DNA from: Pirellulales bacterium
GTDB taxonomy: Bacteria; Planctomycetota; Planctomycetia; Pirellulales; JAICIG01
NCBI GenBank assembly: GCA_035533075.1
Contig: DATLUO010000212.1
Span: forward strand, 1 to 47,734
Direction of reading: 5' to 3'
Length of the DNA stretch: 47,734 nt
In this document: in pieces, positions 27,561-35,475 of the stretch
How positions within the stretch are numbered: position 1 is the stretch's first letter
Layout: the number at the start of each line of letters is the position of its first letter
Notes under the pieces: generated by a model
The model's input: only the letters and a program-made list of their open reading frames with translations
Databases searched by the model: none
Told to the model about the DNA's origin: nothing
Program-made: the position numbers and the translations under genes

Positions 27561-28559
27561 ATGAAGATGTTTGTTTACGAATACTTGACCGGCGGCGGCT
27601 TGTTGGCTGATGCGGGCATGTCCGCCGGAATTGATTCGCTGGCCCGCGAGGGTCGGGCAATGTGCGCGGCGCTGGCCGCCGATTTTGCCGCGGTCGGCGG
27701 TATCGAAGTGATGTGCTTGCACGATGCACGACAGGCCGGGCTGCACGCGCCGAACGTTTGCTGGGCTGATGTACGAAGCGCGGCTGAACACGACGTGGCC
27801 TTCGACCGCGCCGCCGCCGATGCAGATCGGACGGTGGTGATCGCTCCGGAAATCGGCGGCGTTCTTTTAGAGCGCTGCCGGCGGGTGATCGCCGGCGGCG
27901 GCCGATTGCTGGGAAGCTCGCCCCGGCTGGTCGAATTGGCCGGCGATAAGCACGCGACTGCGGTGCAGCTTGCCGAAGCTGGCGTGCCGGTGCCGCGCGG
28001 CATGCCCTTCGTGCCGGGCGAACCTTGGCCGCGCGATTTTCCTTACCCTGCAGTCTGGAAGCCGCTCGACGGCGCCGGGTCGCAGGGATTGCGATTCATC
28101 GAACACAGCGAGGTTCCATGCGTTGATGCGAGTCGCCGCCGCGGCCGTTTGGAAGCGTTTTGTCCCGGCATGGCGGCGAGCGTCGCGTTGCTTTGCGGGT
28201 CGAACGAGCAGGTCGCTCTGCCCCCCTGTCGCCAGCGGCTCAGCCGAGACGGTCGGTTCCATTATCTGGGCGGCGCATTGCCGCTTCCGCCGCCCTTGTC
28301 AGACCGCGCCACACGCCTGGCGCGCCGCGCCATCCAATCGCTTCCCGGACCGCTGGGCTATCTCGGCGTCGACCTCGTGTTGGGCGAGTCCGACGACGGC
28401 AGCCGCGACGTGGTCATTGAAATCAATCCGCGGTTGACGACCTCCTACATTGGCTTGCGCGCCGCCTGCCGGCAGAACCTGGCCGCCGCCATGCTGGCCA
28501 TCGCCTCGGACGGACCGTATAACTTGTCGTTCAGTGACGAGATGATCGAGTTTCCATGA
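27561..28559 (+). CDS. ATP-grasp ligase, MfnD-like (tyramine-glutamate ligase type)
   Basis: 332 residues from ATG 27561. ATP-grasp fold: DKHATAVQLAEAGVPVPRG, FPYPAVWKPLDGAGSQGLRFI (nucleotide-binding strand), and the magnesium site EINPRLTTSYIGLRAA near the C-terminus. N-terminus FVYEYLTGGG is characteristic of ATP-grasp proteins associated with methanofuran/methylofuran synthesis. In methanogens MfnD ligates glutamate to tyramine. The two genes that follow overlap by 4 nt and match the MfnF-like hydantoinase fold and the MfnE-like kinase fold, which supports this reading more than similarity alone. The exact substrate in planctomycetes is unproven. Confidence 0.75.
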   Translation: MKMFVYEYLTGGGLLADAGMSAGIDSLAREGRAMCAALAADFAAVGGIEVMCLHDARQAGLHAPNVCWADVRSAAEHDVAFDRAAADADRTVVIAPEIGGVLLERCRRVIAGGGRLLGSSPRLVELAGDKHATAVQLAEAGVPVPRGMPFVPGEPWPRDFPYPAVWKPLDGAGSQGLRFIEHSEVPCVDASRRRGRLEAFCPGMAASVALLCGSNEQVALPPCRQRLSRDGRFHYLGGALPLPPPLSDRATRLARRAIQSLPGPLGYLGVDLVLGESDDGSRDVVIEINPRLTTSYIGLRAACRQNLAAAMLAIASDGPYNLSFSDEMIEFP

Positions 28560-29563
28560 ATCTTCTGGCTTTCGACGTTGGCGGAGCAAACCTGAAGGCG
28601 GCGGACGGCCGGGGCTTCGCCGTGAGCGAGCCATTTCCGCTCTGGCAAAGGCCGGCCGAATTGCCGGCCGCCCTGCGGGAAATCATCGCACGGGCGCCGT
28701 CCGCGGAGAAGATCGCCGTCACCATGACCGGTGAGCTGGCCGATTGCTTTGAGACCAAGGCCGAGGGCGTTGCCCACATCGTCGAGGCAGTGTGCCAGGC
28801 GGCCGGCCAACGTCCGGTGCTTGTTTACCTGACGGACGGCTCGCTCGTGCCGCCCGAACTCGCCTGCCGGCAACCATTGTTAGCGGCCGCCGCGAACTGG
28901 CATGCGCTGGCAAGTTTTGCCGGCCGGTATTGCGCGTCCGGTGGTGCGTTGCTGGTCGACGTCGGCTCCACGACCACCGACATCGTGCCGCTCGTCGATG
29001 GCCGCGTTGCCGCACAAGGCAAGAACGATCCGGAACGGCTTGCGGCGGGCGAGTTGGTCTATACCGGTGTGGTCCGCAGCCCGGTCTGCGCCGTCGTCGA
29101 TGCGCTGCCTTGGCGAAAGCAACAGGTGCCGGTGGCCGCGGAGTTGTTTGCGACCACGCGCGACGCCTATCTGCTGCTCGGCGATCTTGCCGAAGACCCG
29201 ACCGATTGCCAGACGGCGGACGGCCGTCCGGCCACGAAGTCTGCCGCCCGCGACCGCCTGGCGCGGATGATTTGCGCCGACCGCGACCTGTTCAGCCAAG
29301 AAGACGCCCTGGCGGCCGCCGTCGCCGTCGCGCGTGGCCAATTGTCGCAGCTCGGCCTCGCCGCCCGAAACGTGCTGCGACGATTGCCGGAAGTGCCGGG
29401 AACAATTGTCATCTCAGGCCAGGGAGAATTCATCGCCCGGCAACTTTGCCAGCGTCTGCAAGTGCCGGCACCGATCGTTTCGCTGGCCCAAGAACTGGGT
29501 GCGACCGTCTCGCAAGCGGCGGCGGCGCATGCGTTGGCCGTAATCGCCGGGGAACGCACGTGA
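28556..29563 (+). CDS. Hydantoinase-like H4MPT-linked C1-transfer protein (MfnF-like)
   Basis: 335 residues; start ATG 28556 overlaps the stop of the ATP-grasp gene (ATGA). Actin-like ASKHA fold shared with hydantoinase/oxoprolinase: LLAFDVGGANLKAAD at the N-terminus and LLVDVGSTTTDIVPL (about 139-151), the second phosphate-binding loop, followed by ELVYTGVVRSPVCAVVDALPW. This matches the family annotated as H4MPT-linked C1 transfer pathway protein, which includes MfnF, the enzyme that joins the furan and tyramine-glutamate parts of methanofuran. Function is inferred from family and context. Confidence 0.78.
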   Translation: MNLLAFDVGGANLKAADGRGFAVSEPFPLWQRPAELPAALREIIARAPSAEKIAVTMTGELADCFETKAEGVAHIVEAVCQAAGQRPVLVYLTDGSLVPPELACRQPLLAAAANWHALASFAGRYCASGGALLVDVGSTTTDIVPLVDGRVAAQGKNDPERLAAGELVYTGVVRSPVCAVVDALPWRKQQVPVAAELFATTRDAYLLLGDLAEDPTDCQTADGRPATKSAARDRLARMICADRDLFSQEDALAAAVAVARGQLSQLGLAARNVLRRLPEVPGTIVISGQGEFIARQLCQRLQVPAPIVSLAQELGATVSQAAAAHALAVIAGERT

Positions 29564-30153
29564 ACCAGCTCGCCGGCCCACCGGTCCGTGTCGTCAAACT
29601 GGGCGGCAGTCTTCTTGATCTGGCCGATCTGGCCGACCGGCTGCGGCGCTGGCTTGGCGAGCAACCCGCCGCAGCCAACGTGCTGGTCGTGGGCGGCGGA
29701 CGTATGGCCGACGTGGTGCGTGACTTCGACAGGCGGCATGGTCTTCGTTCAGCCGATGCCCATTGGCTGGCCATTGCCGCGATGGCGTTGAATGCACGAC
29801 TTGTGGCTGCATTGCTGCCCGAGGCCCTGTGGTTGGAATCGCTGCTCGACAACGGCATTCGCGACGCACCTTTGTCTATCCTCAATCCGGCACGCTTCCT
29901 TCGCGAGGACGAGGCCGCTGGATCGGCTGGTCGGTTGCCGATGAGTTGGCAAGCGACCAGCGACTCGATCGCCGCGCGCGCGGCTGAACTGCTGGCCGCC
30001 GACGAGTTAGTGCTGCTGAAATCAACGTCCCCGCCCGAACCGGCGACGGTTGAGGTTCTGCTCGCGGCGGGATACGTCGACGCCTTCTTTGCCAAGGCAA
30101 GCGGAGGCGTGGCGCGCGTTCGATACTGCAATTTGCGGGACGGAACCAGCTAG
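29560..30153 (+). CDS. Amino-acid-kinase-family protein (MfnE-like)
   Basis: 197 residues from GTG 29560, which overlaps the previous stop (GTGA). Short amino-acid-kinase fold: VRVVKLGGSLLD, VLVVGGGRMADVVRDFD, ADAHWLAIAAMALNA, WQATSDSIAARAAELLAADELVLLKST and a C-terminal YVDAFF. MfnE in methanogens phosphorylates the aminomethylfuran alcohol phosphate to a diphosphate for MfnF. Third gene of a tightly coupled operon. The shortness compared with aspartate kinases (about 200 versus 400+) fits the MfnE/archaeal type. Confidence 0.75.
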   Translation: MNQLAGPPVRVVKLGGSLLDLADLADRLRRWLGEQPAAANVLVVGGGRMADVVRDFDRRHGLRSADAHWLAIAAMALNARLVAALLPEALWLESLLDNGIRDAPLSILNPARFLREDEAAGSAGRLPMSWQATSDSIAARAAELLAADELVLLKSTSPPEPATVEVLLAAGYVDAFFAKASGGVARVRYCNLRDGTS

Positions 30154-30197
30154 CCGCAAAAGGCATTCAGCACGATGGGTGCCGGATGTTTTTCGCG

Positions 30198-30845
30198 CTA
30201 TTTTTTCTTCGGCTTGGCGAACAAGGGCCGCAAGGGCATCGAAAACCCCGGCAGCACATCGCCGCCGGACAAGGTCGCGTTTTCATCGAGCACGGTCGAT
30301 TCGTCTTTGCCAGTAAACACTTCGACGGTTTTCTTACGCGGCTCGACGAACCACACCAGGCGGACGCCGGCGCCGAAATAGTCGTCCAGCTTGCGGTCCA
30401 TTTCCGGTTTCGTATTGCCCTCGCTGAGCACCTCCACGGCCAAATCGGGCACGATGTTGGGAACCGGTTCTTCAGTGATGCCGTCGGGAAATTCTTTCCA
30501 TGAGGCGAAGGCCACGTCGGGAATCCGCACCATTCCCGGAAAAAGTCGCATCATGCCGCCCTCGCCGCTCACGACACCCAGATTATGAGTCTCGACAAAA
30601 TCTCCCAACCGCCGCGCAATGGCCACCGCGATAACGCTCTCGTAGAATCCCACGGTTTTCTCCACCAAAACGCCCTCGACCAATTCACAAAGGCGGTTCT
30701 CATGCTCCTCAATGTCGATCACGTCTTGTTCCGTGGCGGTGCCCGGAACGGGCACACTCCGAATGCGCCAGGCGGGCATGGGACCGAACAGTTCGGCCAG
30801 ATCGGTCAGCGTCATCGCGTTGGGAGGGTTTTCGACTTGTGCCAT
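30198..30845 (-). CDS. Uma2-family (DUF820) putative restriction-type nuclease
   Basis: 215 residues from ATG 30845. PD-(D/E)XK fold of the Uma2/DUF820 family: RIPDVAFASWKEFP (Asp), VPDLAVEVLSEGN (Asp and Glu), DRKLDDYFGAGVRLVWFVEP. The family is hugely expanded in planctomycetes and cyanobacteria, and its biological role is unsettled; no methyltransferase accompanies it here. C-terminal Lys tail. Confidence 0.85.
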   Translation of the reverse strand: MAQVENPPNAMTLTDLAELFGPMPAWRIRSVPVPGTATEQDVIDIEEHENRLCELVEGVLVEKTVGFYESVIAVAIARRLGDFVETHNLGVVSGEGGMMRLFPGMVRIPDVAFASWKEFPDGITEEPVPNIVPDLAVEVLSEGNTKPEMDRKLDDYFGAGVRLVWFVEPRKKTVEVFTGKDESTVLDENATLSGGDVLPGFSMPLRPLFAKPKKK

Positions 30846-30954
30846 AACGACTCAGGAAAAACGCGGTCACTTGTAATTCTGACACGTTCGGCGCCGAGCG
30901 GCAAGCGCGATGGCTTGTGCCATCGAAGGCCAGCGCGACTCGATCGTAATGCGG

Positions 30955-31911
30955 TCAGGGTTTGCCCCAGCCACAGCGGAACAGATCGCCGGGATTGAGG
31001 ATGAGCGTCGCCTCGGCGGTCACATACGCCGTGCCGCGGATGCGTGGAATGATCTTGCCGTCTTCGACGCGCACCGATCCTTCGAACACGCTGCCCACGA
31101 TGCTCTCTTGCCGCCAGGTTTGTCCCTCGCGCAGCTTGCCGTCGGCATAGAGGCAGGCCAGCTTGGCGCTGGTGCCGGTACCGCAGGGCGAACGGTCGTA
31201 AGCCTTGCCTGGACAAAGCACGAAGTTGCGGCTGTCGGCATCGGGGCGGCCCGGCGGACCGAACAGCTCGATATGGTCAATTTCCTGGCCGTCGGCGCCG
31301 GTGATGCCCTGCTCGGACAACGCGCGGCGAATCCGCCACGTGACGTCGGTCAACCGTTCGACGTTGGTCAACTCGATCTGCTCGTCGTGGTCACGGACGA
31401 GAAAAAACCAGTTTCCTCCCCAGGCGACGTCCCCCACAACGGGGCCCAGGCCCGGCACATCGAGGACCACGGCAGCCGCGTGGCGATAACTGGCTACATT
31501 GTCGAGCGAGACCTGGTTGGCGCCGTCGTATTCGACGGTCACGGCGCCGACGGGCGTGTCCAGTCGATGCCGGCCGGCGCCGATGCGACCCAGATGGCCC
31601 ATCGCCACCACCACGCCGATCGTGCCGTGCCCGCACATGCCCAGACAGCCGACGTTGTTGAAAAAGATCACCCCGGCGGCACAACTCGGATCGACGGGCG
31701 GCACGAGCAGAGCGCCGACCATCACGTCGCTTCCCCGCGGCTCGTTGACGACGGCCGAGCGAAACGCATCGAACTGCTGGCGAAAGCGATCGCGGCGGGC
31801 GGCCAACGACGTCGAGCCGAGATCGGGTCCACCGGCGATCACTACCCGCGTCGGCTCGCCGCCGGTGTGCGTGTCGATGACTTGGATGCGCTGGAGTCGG
31901 GCGTCGGGCAT
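30955..31911 (-). CDS. 4-hydroxyproline 2-epimerase (proline racemase family)
   Basis: 318 residues from ATG 31911. Both catalytic cysteines are present: Cys93 in GMCGHGTIG and Cys243 in [12 protein letters not shown], which separates an epimerase/racemase from the Thr-containing 3-hydroxyproline dehydratases. [12 protein letters not shown] at the N-terminus and the C-terminal [19 protein letters not shown] are family hallmarks. It interconverts trans-4-hydroxy-L-proline and cis-4-hydroxy-D-proline in collagen or plant-wall hydroxyproline catabolism. Other pathway genes are not adjacent. Confidence 0.85.
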   Translation of the reverse strand: MPDARLQRIQVIDTHTGGEPTRVVIAGGPDLGSTSLAARRDRFRQQFDAFRSAVVNEPRGSDVMVGALLVPPVDPSCAAGVIFFNNVGCLGMCGHGTIGVVVAMGHLGRIGAGRHRLDTPVGAVTVEYDGANQVSLDNVASYRHAAAVVLDVPGLGPVVGDVAWGGNWFFLVRDHDEQIELTNVERLTDVTWRIRRALSEQGITGADGQEIDHIELFGPPGRPDADSRNFVLCPGKAYDRSPCGTGTSAKLACLYADGKLREGQTWRQESIVGSVFEGSVRVEDGKIIPRIRGTAYVTAEATLILNPGDLFRCGWGKP

Positions 31912-31918
31912 GGGAAGA

Positions 31919-32006
31919 AGGCGTTAGGCGTTGGGCATTGGGCGTTAGGCATTGGCCGGCAGAGCGCAATTGGAATACGGCGCCTAAAGCCTAACGCCCA
32001 GCGCCT
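31919..32006. repeat. GGCGTTAGG-type inverted repeat (copy 2)
   Basis: The left part (31919-31955) repeats GGCGTTAGG/GGGCATTGG units; the right part (31980-32006) carries complementary CCTAAAGCCTAACGCC units. Matches the block at 9306-9395. A partial GCAAGCTCGCTGG arm of the other palindrome family follows at about 32017-32029, so two repeat families abut here between the epimerase start and the cytochrome gene stop. Confidence 0.72.
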
Positions 32007-32044
32007 CGACGACGTTCGCAAGCTCGCTGGTTGGGTGTCACACG

Positions 32045-35000
32045 TTACGGCACATAAACAAATTCCGCCAAGTTGAAAATCACGTGCGCCATATCTGCCC
32101 ACAGCGATTGGTTCTTCAGCGTGTCGGCCTCGGCAACCTGGTGCAGCTCGGCAAACTGCCGCACCGCCTTCGCGAAACGCTGCTGCTCGGCGTCGCTCGG
32201 CACGCGGCCCAAGGCCGTCTCGAACATGGAAGCGATCCGCTCAGCCACGCTGCCGGCCGGTTGCTGAACGAGCCGGCCAGCCCAGACGTTTGCCTGGCCC
32301 AGCACAAACGGGTCGTTGAGCAAGGCGAGCGCCTGGGCCGGCACGTTGGTCACGTCGCGCCGGCCCTGCGTCACCTTGCCGCCGGGAAAATTGAACGCGC
32401 CCAGAAACTGCGGCGCCTCCATCAGGTTGTTCTTGATGTAAACACTGCGGCGGCCGTTCCCGTCGAGCGGCCCGGCGAAAAGACGGCGGTCGGCGATATC
32501 CTGCTGCCGATAAGGCTGCACGCTCATGCCAAACAGCACCGGCTCCAGTCGCCCCGATGCCGCCAGAATGCTATCGCGAATGGCCTCCGCTTCAAGGCGA
32601 CGGGCAGGATAGTGCGAGAGGAGCCGATTCGCCGGATCGAACTGTTGAGCGGGGGGCAATGCCTCGCTCGATGCTTGAAATGTGCCGGAAAGCACGATCG
32701 TGCGAATCAACCGCTTCAACGACCAGCCCTCGGCCGCGAATCGGGCGGCCAGATAATCGAGCAACTCCGGGTGCGACGGCTGCTCGCCGATATGGCCGAA
32801 GTCGTCGACTGTTTGCACAATGCCCGTGCCGAACAGATGGTGCCAGACGCGGTTGACCATCACACGGGCCGTGAGCGGGTTTTCGCGGCTGCCAATCATG
32901 TGGGCCAGTTCCAGCCGCCCGCTGCCGGCGGCCGTGAACGGCGCGGGCGCGCCCGATAGCACTTCCAAGTAGCGCCGCTCGACGGTCTCGCCGGGCCGCC
33001 GGCAATCTCCGCGGACAAACACCGCTTGCTCGATGCCCGGTCCCCCGTCGGCCGCGCCGGGAACAACCCGCGGCAGCGTCAAGCCGCCCTCGATCTGCCG
33101 ATATTGCTGCGCGAGCGTCGCCAGCCGCGGCGATGCCGAGGGACTATTTGTCAGCAGCTCGCGGCGCAGCAAGGCATCGACCCACTGCACGTCGTCGTCG
33201 CCGGCCTGCTCCGAAGCCCAGGCATCGATCGTCCGATCAAGCAGGGCCGCATAGCGCTCGACGACTTGATTGAAGCTCTGCGGTTCACTTCCCGCGAAGA
33301 GCGGCAGCAGATGCTTCAGCTCGGCTTTGGGCGGCTCGGCCGCGTCGTGCAGCACGACGCGCGTCACGCCGAAATACGAGCGCGGATCTTCCGCGGCTTT
33401 CTCCCACGGCAGCTTGTAGTTCGCCTTGTCGCCGCCCAGCGCGCTCAACTGGTCGGGGAACTTGGGGTTGTCGAACATGGTCATCAGTTCGGCGTAGGTC
33501 CGCAAGCGGTCGCGGTCGTCGGGCGGCGAAAAAGTGATCCACTGCCAACCATCGGAGGTCAGGGCGCGGTAGTTCACATAGTTGAACTGGCAGTTATTCG
33601 AGACCAACCGCACGGCGCTCGACCGCTCGCCGACAACGCGAAAGCTGATCTTTTTCTTACCCGGCGGCAACACGGCCGAACGCAGCGTGCCGTTGAGCTT
33701 TTCGGAAAGCGCGTTGGTGTAAAGGCCCGCCGGCAGCACGGACTTGACGAGCAGGTCGCCTTGGGCATGGAGCGCGAACTCGCCGCTGCGGGCCGGCCCT
33801 TCCTTAAGTCCCTGCCCCCCGATCTGCCAGTCGGCCGAAACGCCAGTGCGAAAATCGGCGAAGGTGCTGAATTGCGTCTGGTTGTATTGGCTCCGCTCGC
33901 GGTCTTGCTGCGTATACTCTTCAGAGAGTTTCCGCCAGGCCGCGGAGAAGGCCGCCGGATCGTCGCCTGCGGCGGCCATCCGCCGGGCCGGCTCGAACGG
34001 ATCTTCCAGCGGGGCCTTCTCGACCGCCAGCGCCGCGACCCACTTTTCCAGCCGACCGGCGTCGAGGCCCATTGCCAACTGTTCGGCATACGGATGATTG
34101 GCCCGCTTGGCACGGGCGGCCTGCAGGTAGCGGGCGATTTGCTGGGCGTCGCTCTTCCAGGCGGCGGCCAACTCCTTGCGGATTTCGGCCTTCAGGTCGC
34201 GAAGCTGGCGCATCGGCCCGGCGTTGGCCTCGGGCGCGTCGATGGTGTGGCTGACCATTCGCGAGCTGCGCAGCACGCCGAGCAGGGCGTAGTAGTCGCG
34301 CATCGAGACGGCGTCGAGCTTGTGATCGTGGCACCGGGCGCAGGCCACCGTCGTCGCCTGAAACGCCTTGCTCAGCGTGTCGATCTGGTTGTCTTCAATG
34401 TCGTAGCCGATGTCGGGCAGCGAGATGCAATCGTCATGGTTCGCCTCGCCGAAGCGGTAAAAGGCCGTGGCGATGACCGCCTCGTTGAACCGCTCGGCTT
34501 CGTTCCAGCGCGGCGGCAGGAGGTCGCCCGCGATGTGCTCGCGCACGAACTGGTCGTAGGGCAAGTCGGCGTTGAATGCCCGGATGAGATAGTCGCGGTA
34601 TCGCCAGGCATGATGGACTTCATAGTTCCACTCGTTGCCGTGCGTCTCGCTGAAACGCACCACGTCCATCCAGTGACGCGCCCAACGTTCGCCGAAATGG
34701 GGCGACGCCAAGAGCGAGTCGATATAACGCTCGACGGCGGCCGAAAGCTCGCGATCACCCTTGGCGGCGGTGAGCCGGGCGACTTGCTCCGGCGTGGGCG
34801 GCAATCCGGTGAGCAGCAGCGCCAAGCGCCGCGCCAAAGTGGCGGGCGTAGCGCGAACGCCCGGCCGCAGCCCCTTGGATTCGAGCGCGGAGAGAATAAA
34901 GCGGTCGATCGGTTGTTGGGAGTAGCCGGCGTCGTTCGTCGTGGGCACGGCGGGTTCGACGACGGGCTTCAAGCTCCACCAATCGCGGCGACCGCGGAGG

Positions 35001-35416
35001 ATGTCCGGCCAATCGCCGCCGGCCTTGTTGCCAGGCGAAGCCGTGATCCGCGGATCGGGCGCTCCAAGCTTCACCCAGGTTTCCAAGTCGGCGATGGCCG
35101 CGGCTGAGAGCTTGCCTTTGGGCGGCATCTGCGGGGCGTCGTCGCTGTAACGCACGGCGCGGATCAGCAGGCTCGCATCCGGTTTGCCCGGCTCGATTGC
35201 GGATCCGGTTTCGCCTCCCGTGCGCAGTCCGTCGCGGCTGTCGAGCAGCAGCTCGCCGCCGAGTTTCTTGGCACCGGCCGAATGGCACTCGTAGCAATGC
35301 TTTGTGAGAACCGGCCGCACGCGCTTCTCGAAGAACTCGACGCCGCCGTCGTCGGCGCGCACTGCCGATAGGGCGAGGCCGGCGAAAAGCAGACTCAGGG
35401 CCAGGGTGCGTCGCAT
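32045..35416 (-). CDS. Large PSCyt1-DUF1549-DUF1553 protein with inserted domain
   Basis: 1123 residues from ATG 35416. Signal peptide (MRRTLALSLLFAGLALSAVRA); PSCyt1 with CYECH (about 41-45) and MPPKGKLS; DUF1549 (about 165-390, with ERWARHWMDVVRFSETHGNEW, DLPYDQFVREHIAGDLL, CARCHDHKLDAVSMRDYYAL); a beta-rich insertion of about 250 residues (about 510-740, FADFRTGVSADWQIGG onward) that looks like a carbohydrate-binding or lectin-like module; and DUF1553 (about 840-1085, NPLTARVMVNRVWHHLFGTG; VPAQALALLNDPFVLGQA). The first haem motif is CXXCH; CARCH is the second. Longer than the 840-residue copy at 19495 because of the insertion. No DUF1501 partner next to it. Confidence 0.88.
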   Translation of the reverse strand: MRRTLALSLLFAGLALSAVRADDGGVEFFEKRVRPVLTKHCYECHSAGAKKLGGELLLDSRDGLRTGGETGSAIEPGKPDASLLIRAVRYSDDAPQMPPKGKLSAAAIADLETWVKLGAPDPRITASPGNKAGGDWPDILRGRRDWWSLKPVVEPAVPTTNDAGYSQQPIDRFILSALESKGLRPGVRATPATLARRLALLLTGLPPTPEQVARLTAAKGDRELSAAVERYIDSLLASPHFGERWARHWMDVVRFSETHGNEWNYEVHHAWRYRDYLIRAFNADLPYDQFVREHIAGDLLPPRWNEAERFNEAVIATAFYRFGEANHDDCISLPDIGYDIEDNQIDTLSKAFQATTVACARCHDHKLDAVSMRDYYALLGVLRSSRMVSHTIDAPEANAGPMRQLRDLKAEIRKELAAAWKSDAQQIARYLQAARAKRANHPYAEQLAMGLDAGRLEKWVAALAVEKAPLEDPFEPARRMAAAGDDPAAFSAAWRKLSEEYTQQDRERSQYNQTQFSTFADFRTGVSADWQIGGQGLKEGPARSGEFALHAQGDLLVKSVLPAGLYTNALSEKLNGTLRSAVLPPGKKKISFRVVGERSSAVRLVSNNCQFNYVNYRALTSDGWQWITFSPPDDRDRLRTYAELMTMFDNPKFPDQLSALGGDKANYKLPWEKAAEDPRSYFGVTRVVLHDAAEPPKAELKHLLPLFAGSEPQSFNQVVERYAALLDRTIDAWASEQAGDDDVQWVDALLRRELLTNSPSASPRLATLAQQYRQIEGGLTLPRVVPGAADGGPGIEQAVFVRGDCRRPGETVERRYLEVLSGAPAPFTAAGSGRLELAHMIGSRENPLTARVMVNRVWHHLFGTGIVQTVDDFGHIGEQPSHPELLDYLAARFAAEGWSLKRLIRTIVLSGTFQASSEALPPAQQFDPANRLLSHYPARRLEAEAIRDSILAASGRLEPVLFGMSVQPYRQQDIADRRLFAGPLDGNGRRSVYIKNNLMEAPQFLGAFNFPGGKVTQGRRDVTNVPAQALALLNDPFVLGQANVWAGRLVQQPAGSVAERIASMFETALGRVPSDAEQQRFAKAVRQFAELHQVAEADTLKNQSLWADMAHVIFNLAEFVYVP

Positions 35417-35475
35417 GTGACGATTTCAGGAAGGAACATGAGGCAGGTGTAATTATAGCATCAACGGTATTGCGG

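Noticed and set aside
28792-29559. N-terminal extension of the amino-acid-kinase-like gene
   Set aside because: Overlaps the hydantoinase-like gene in another frame; the true start is GTG 29560 overlapping its stop.
33026-35107. Plus-strand open frame of 693 codons
   Set aside because: Complement of the 1123-residue cytochrome gene, Arg/Gly/Val-rich shadow.
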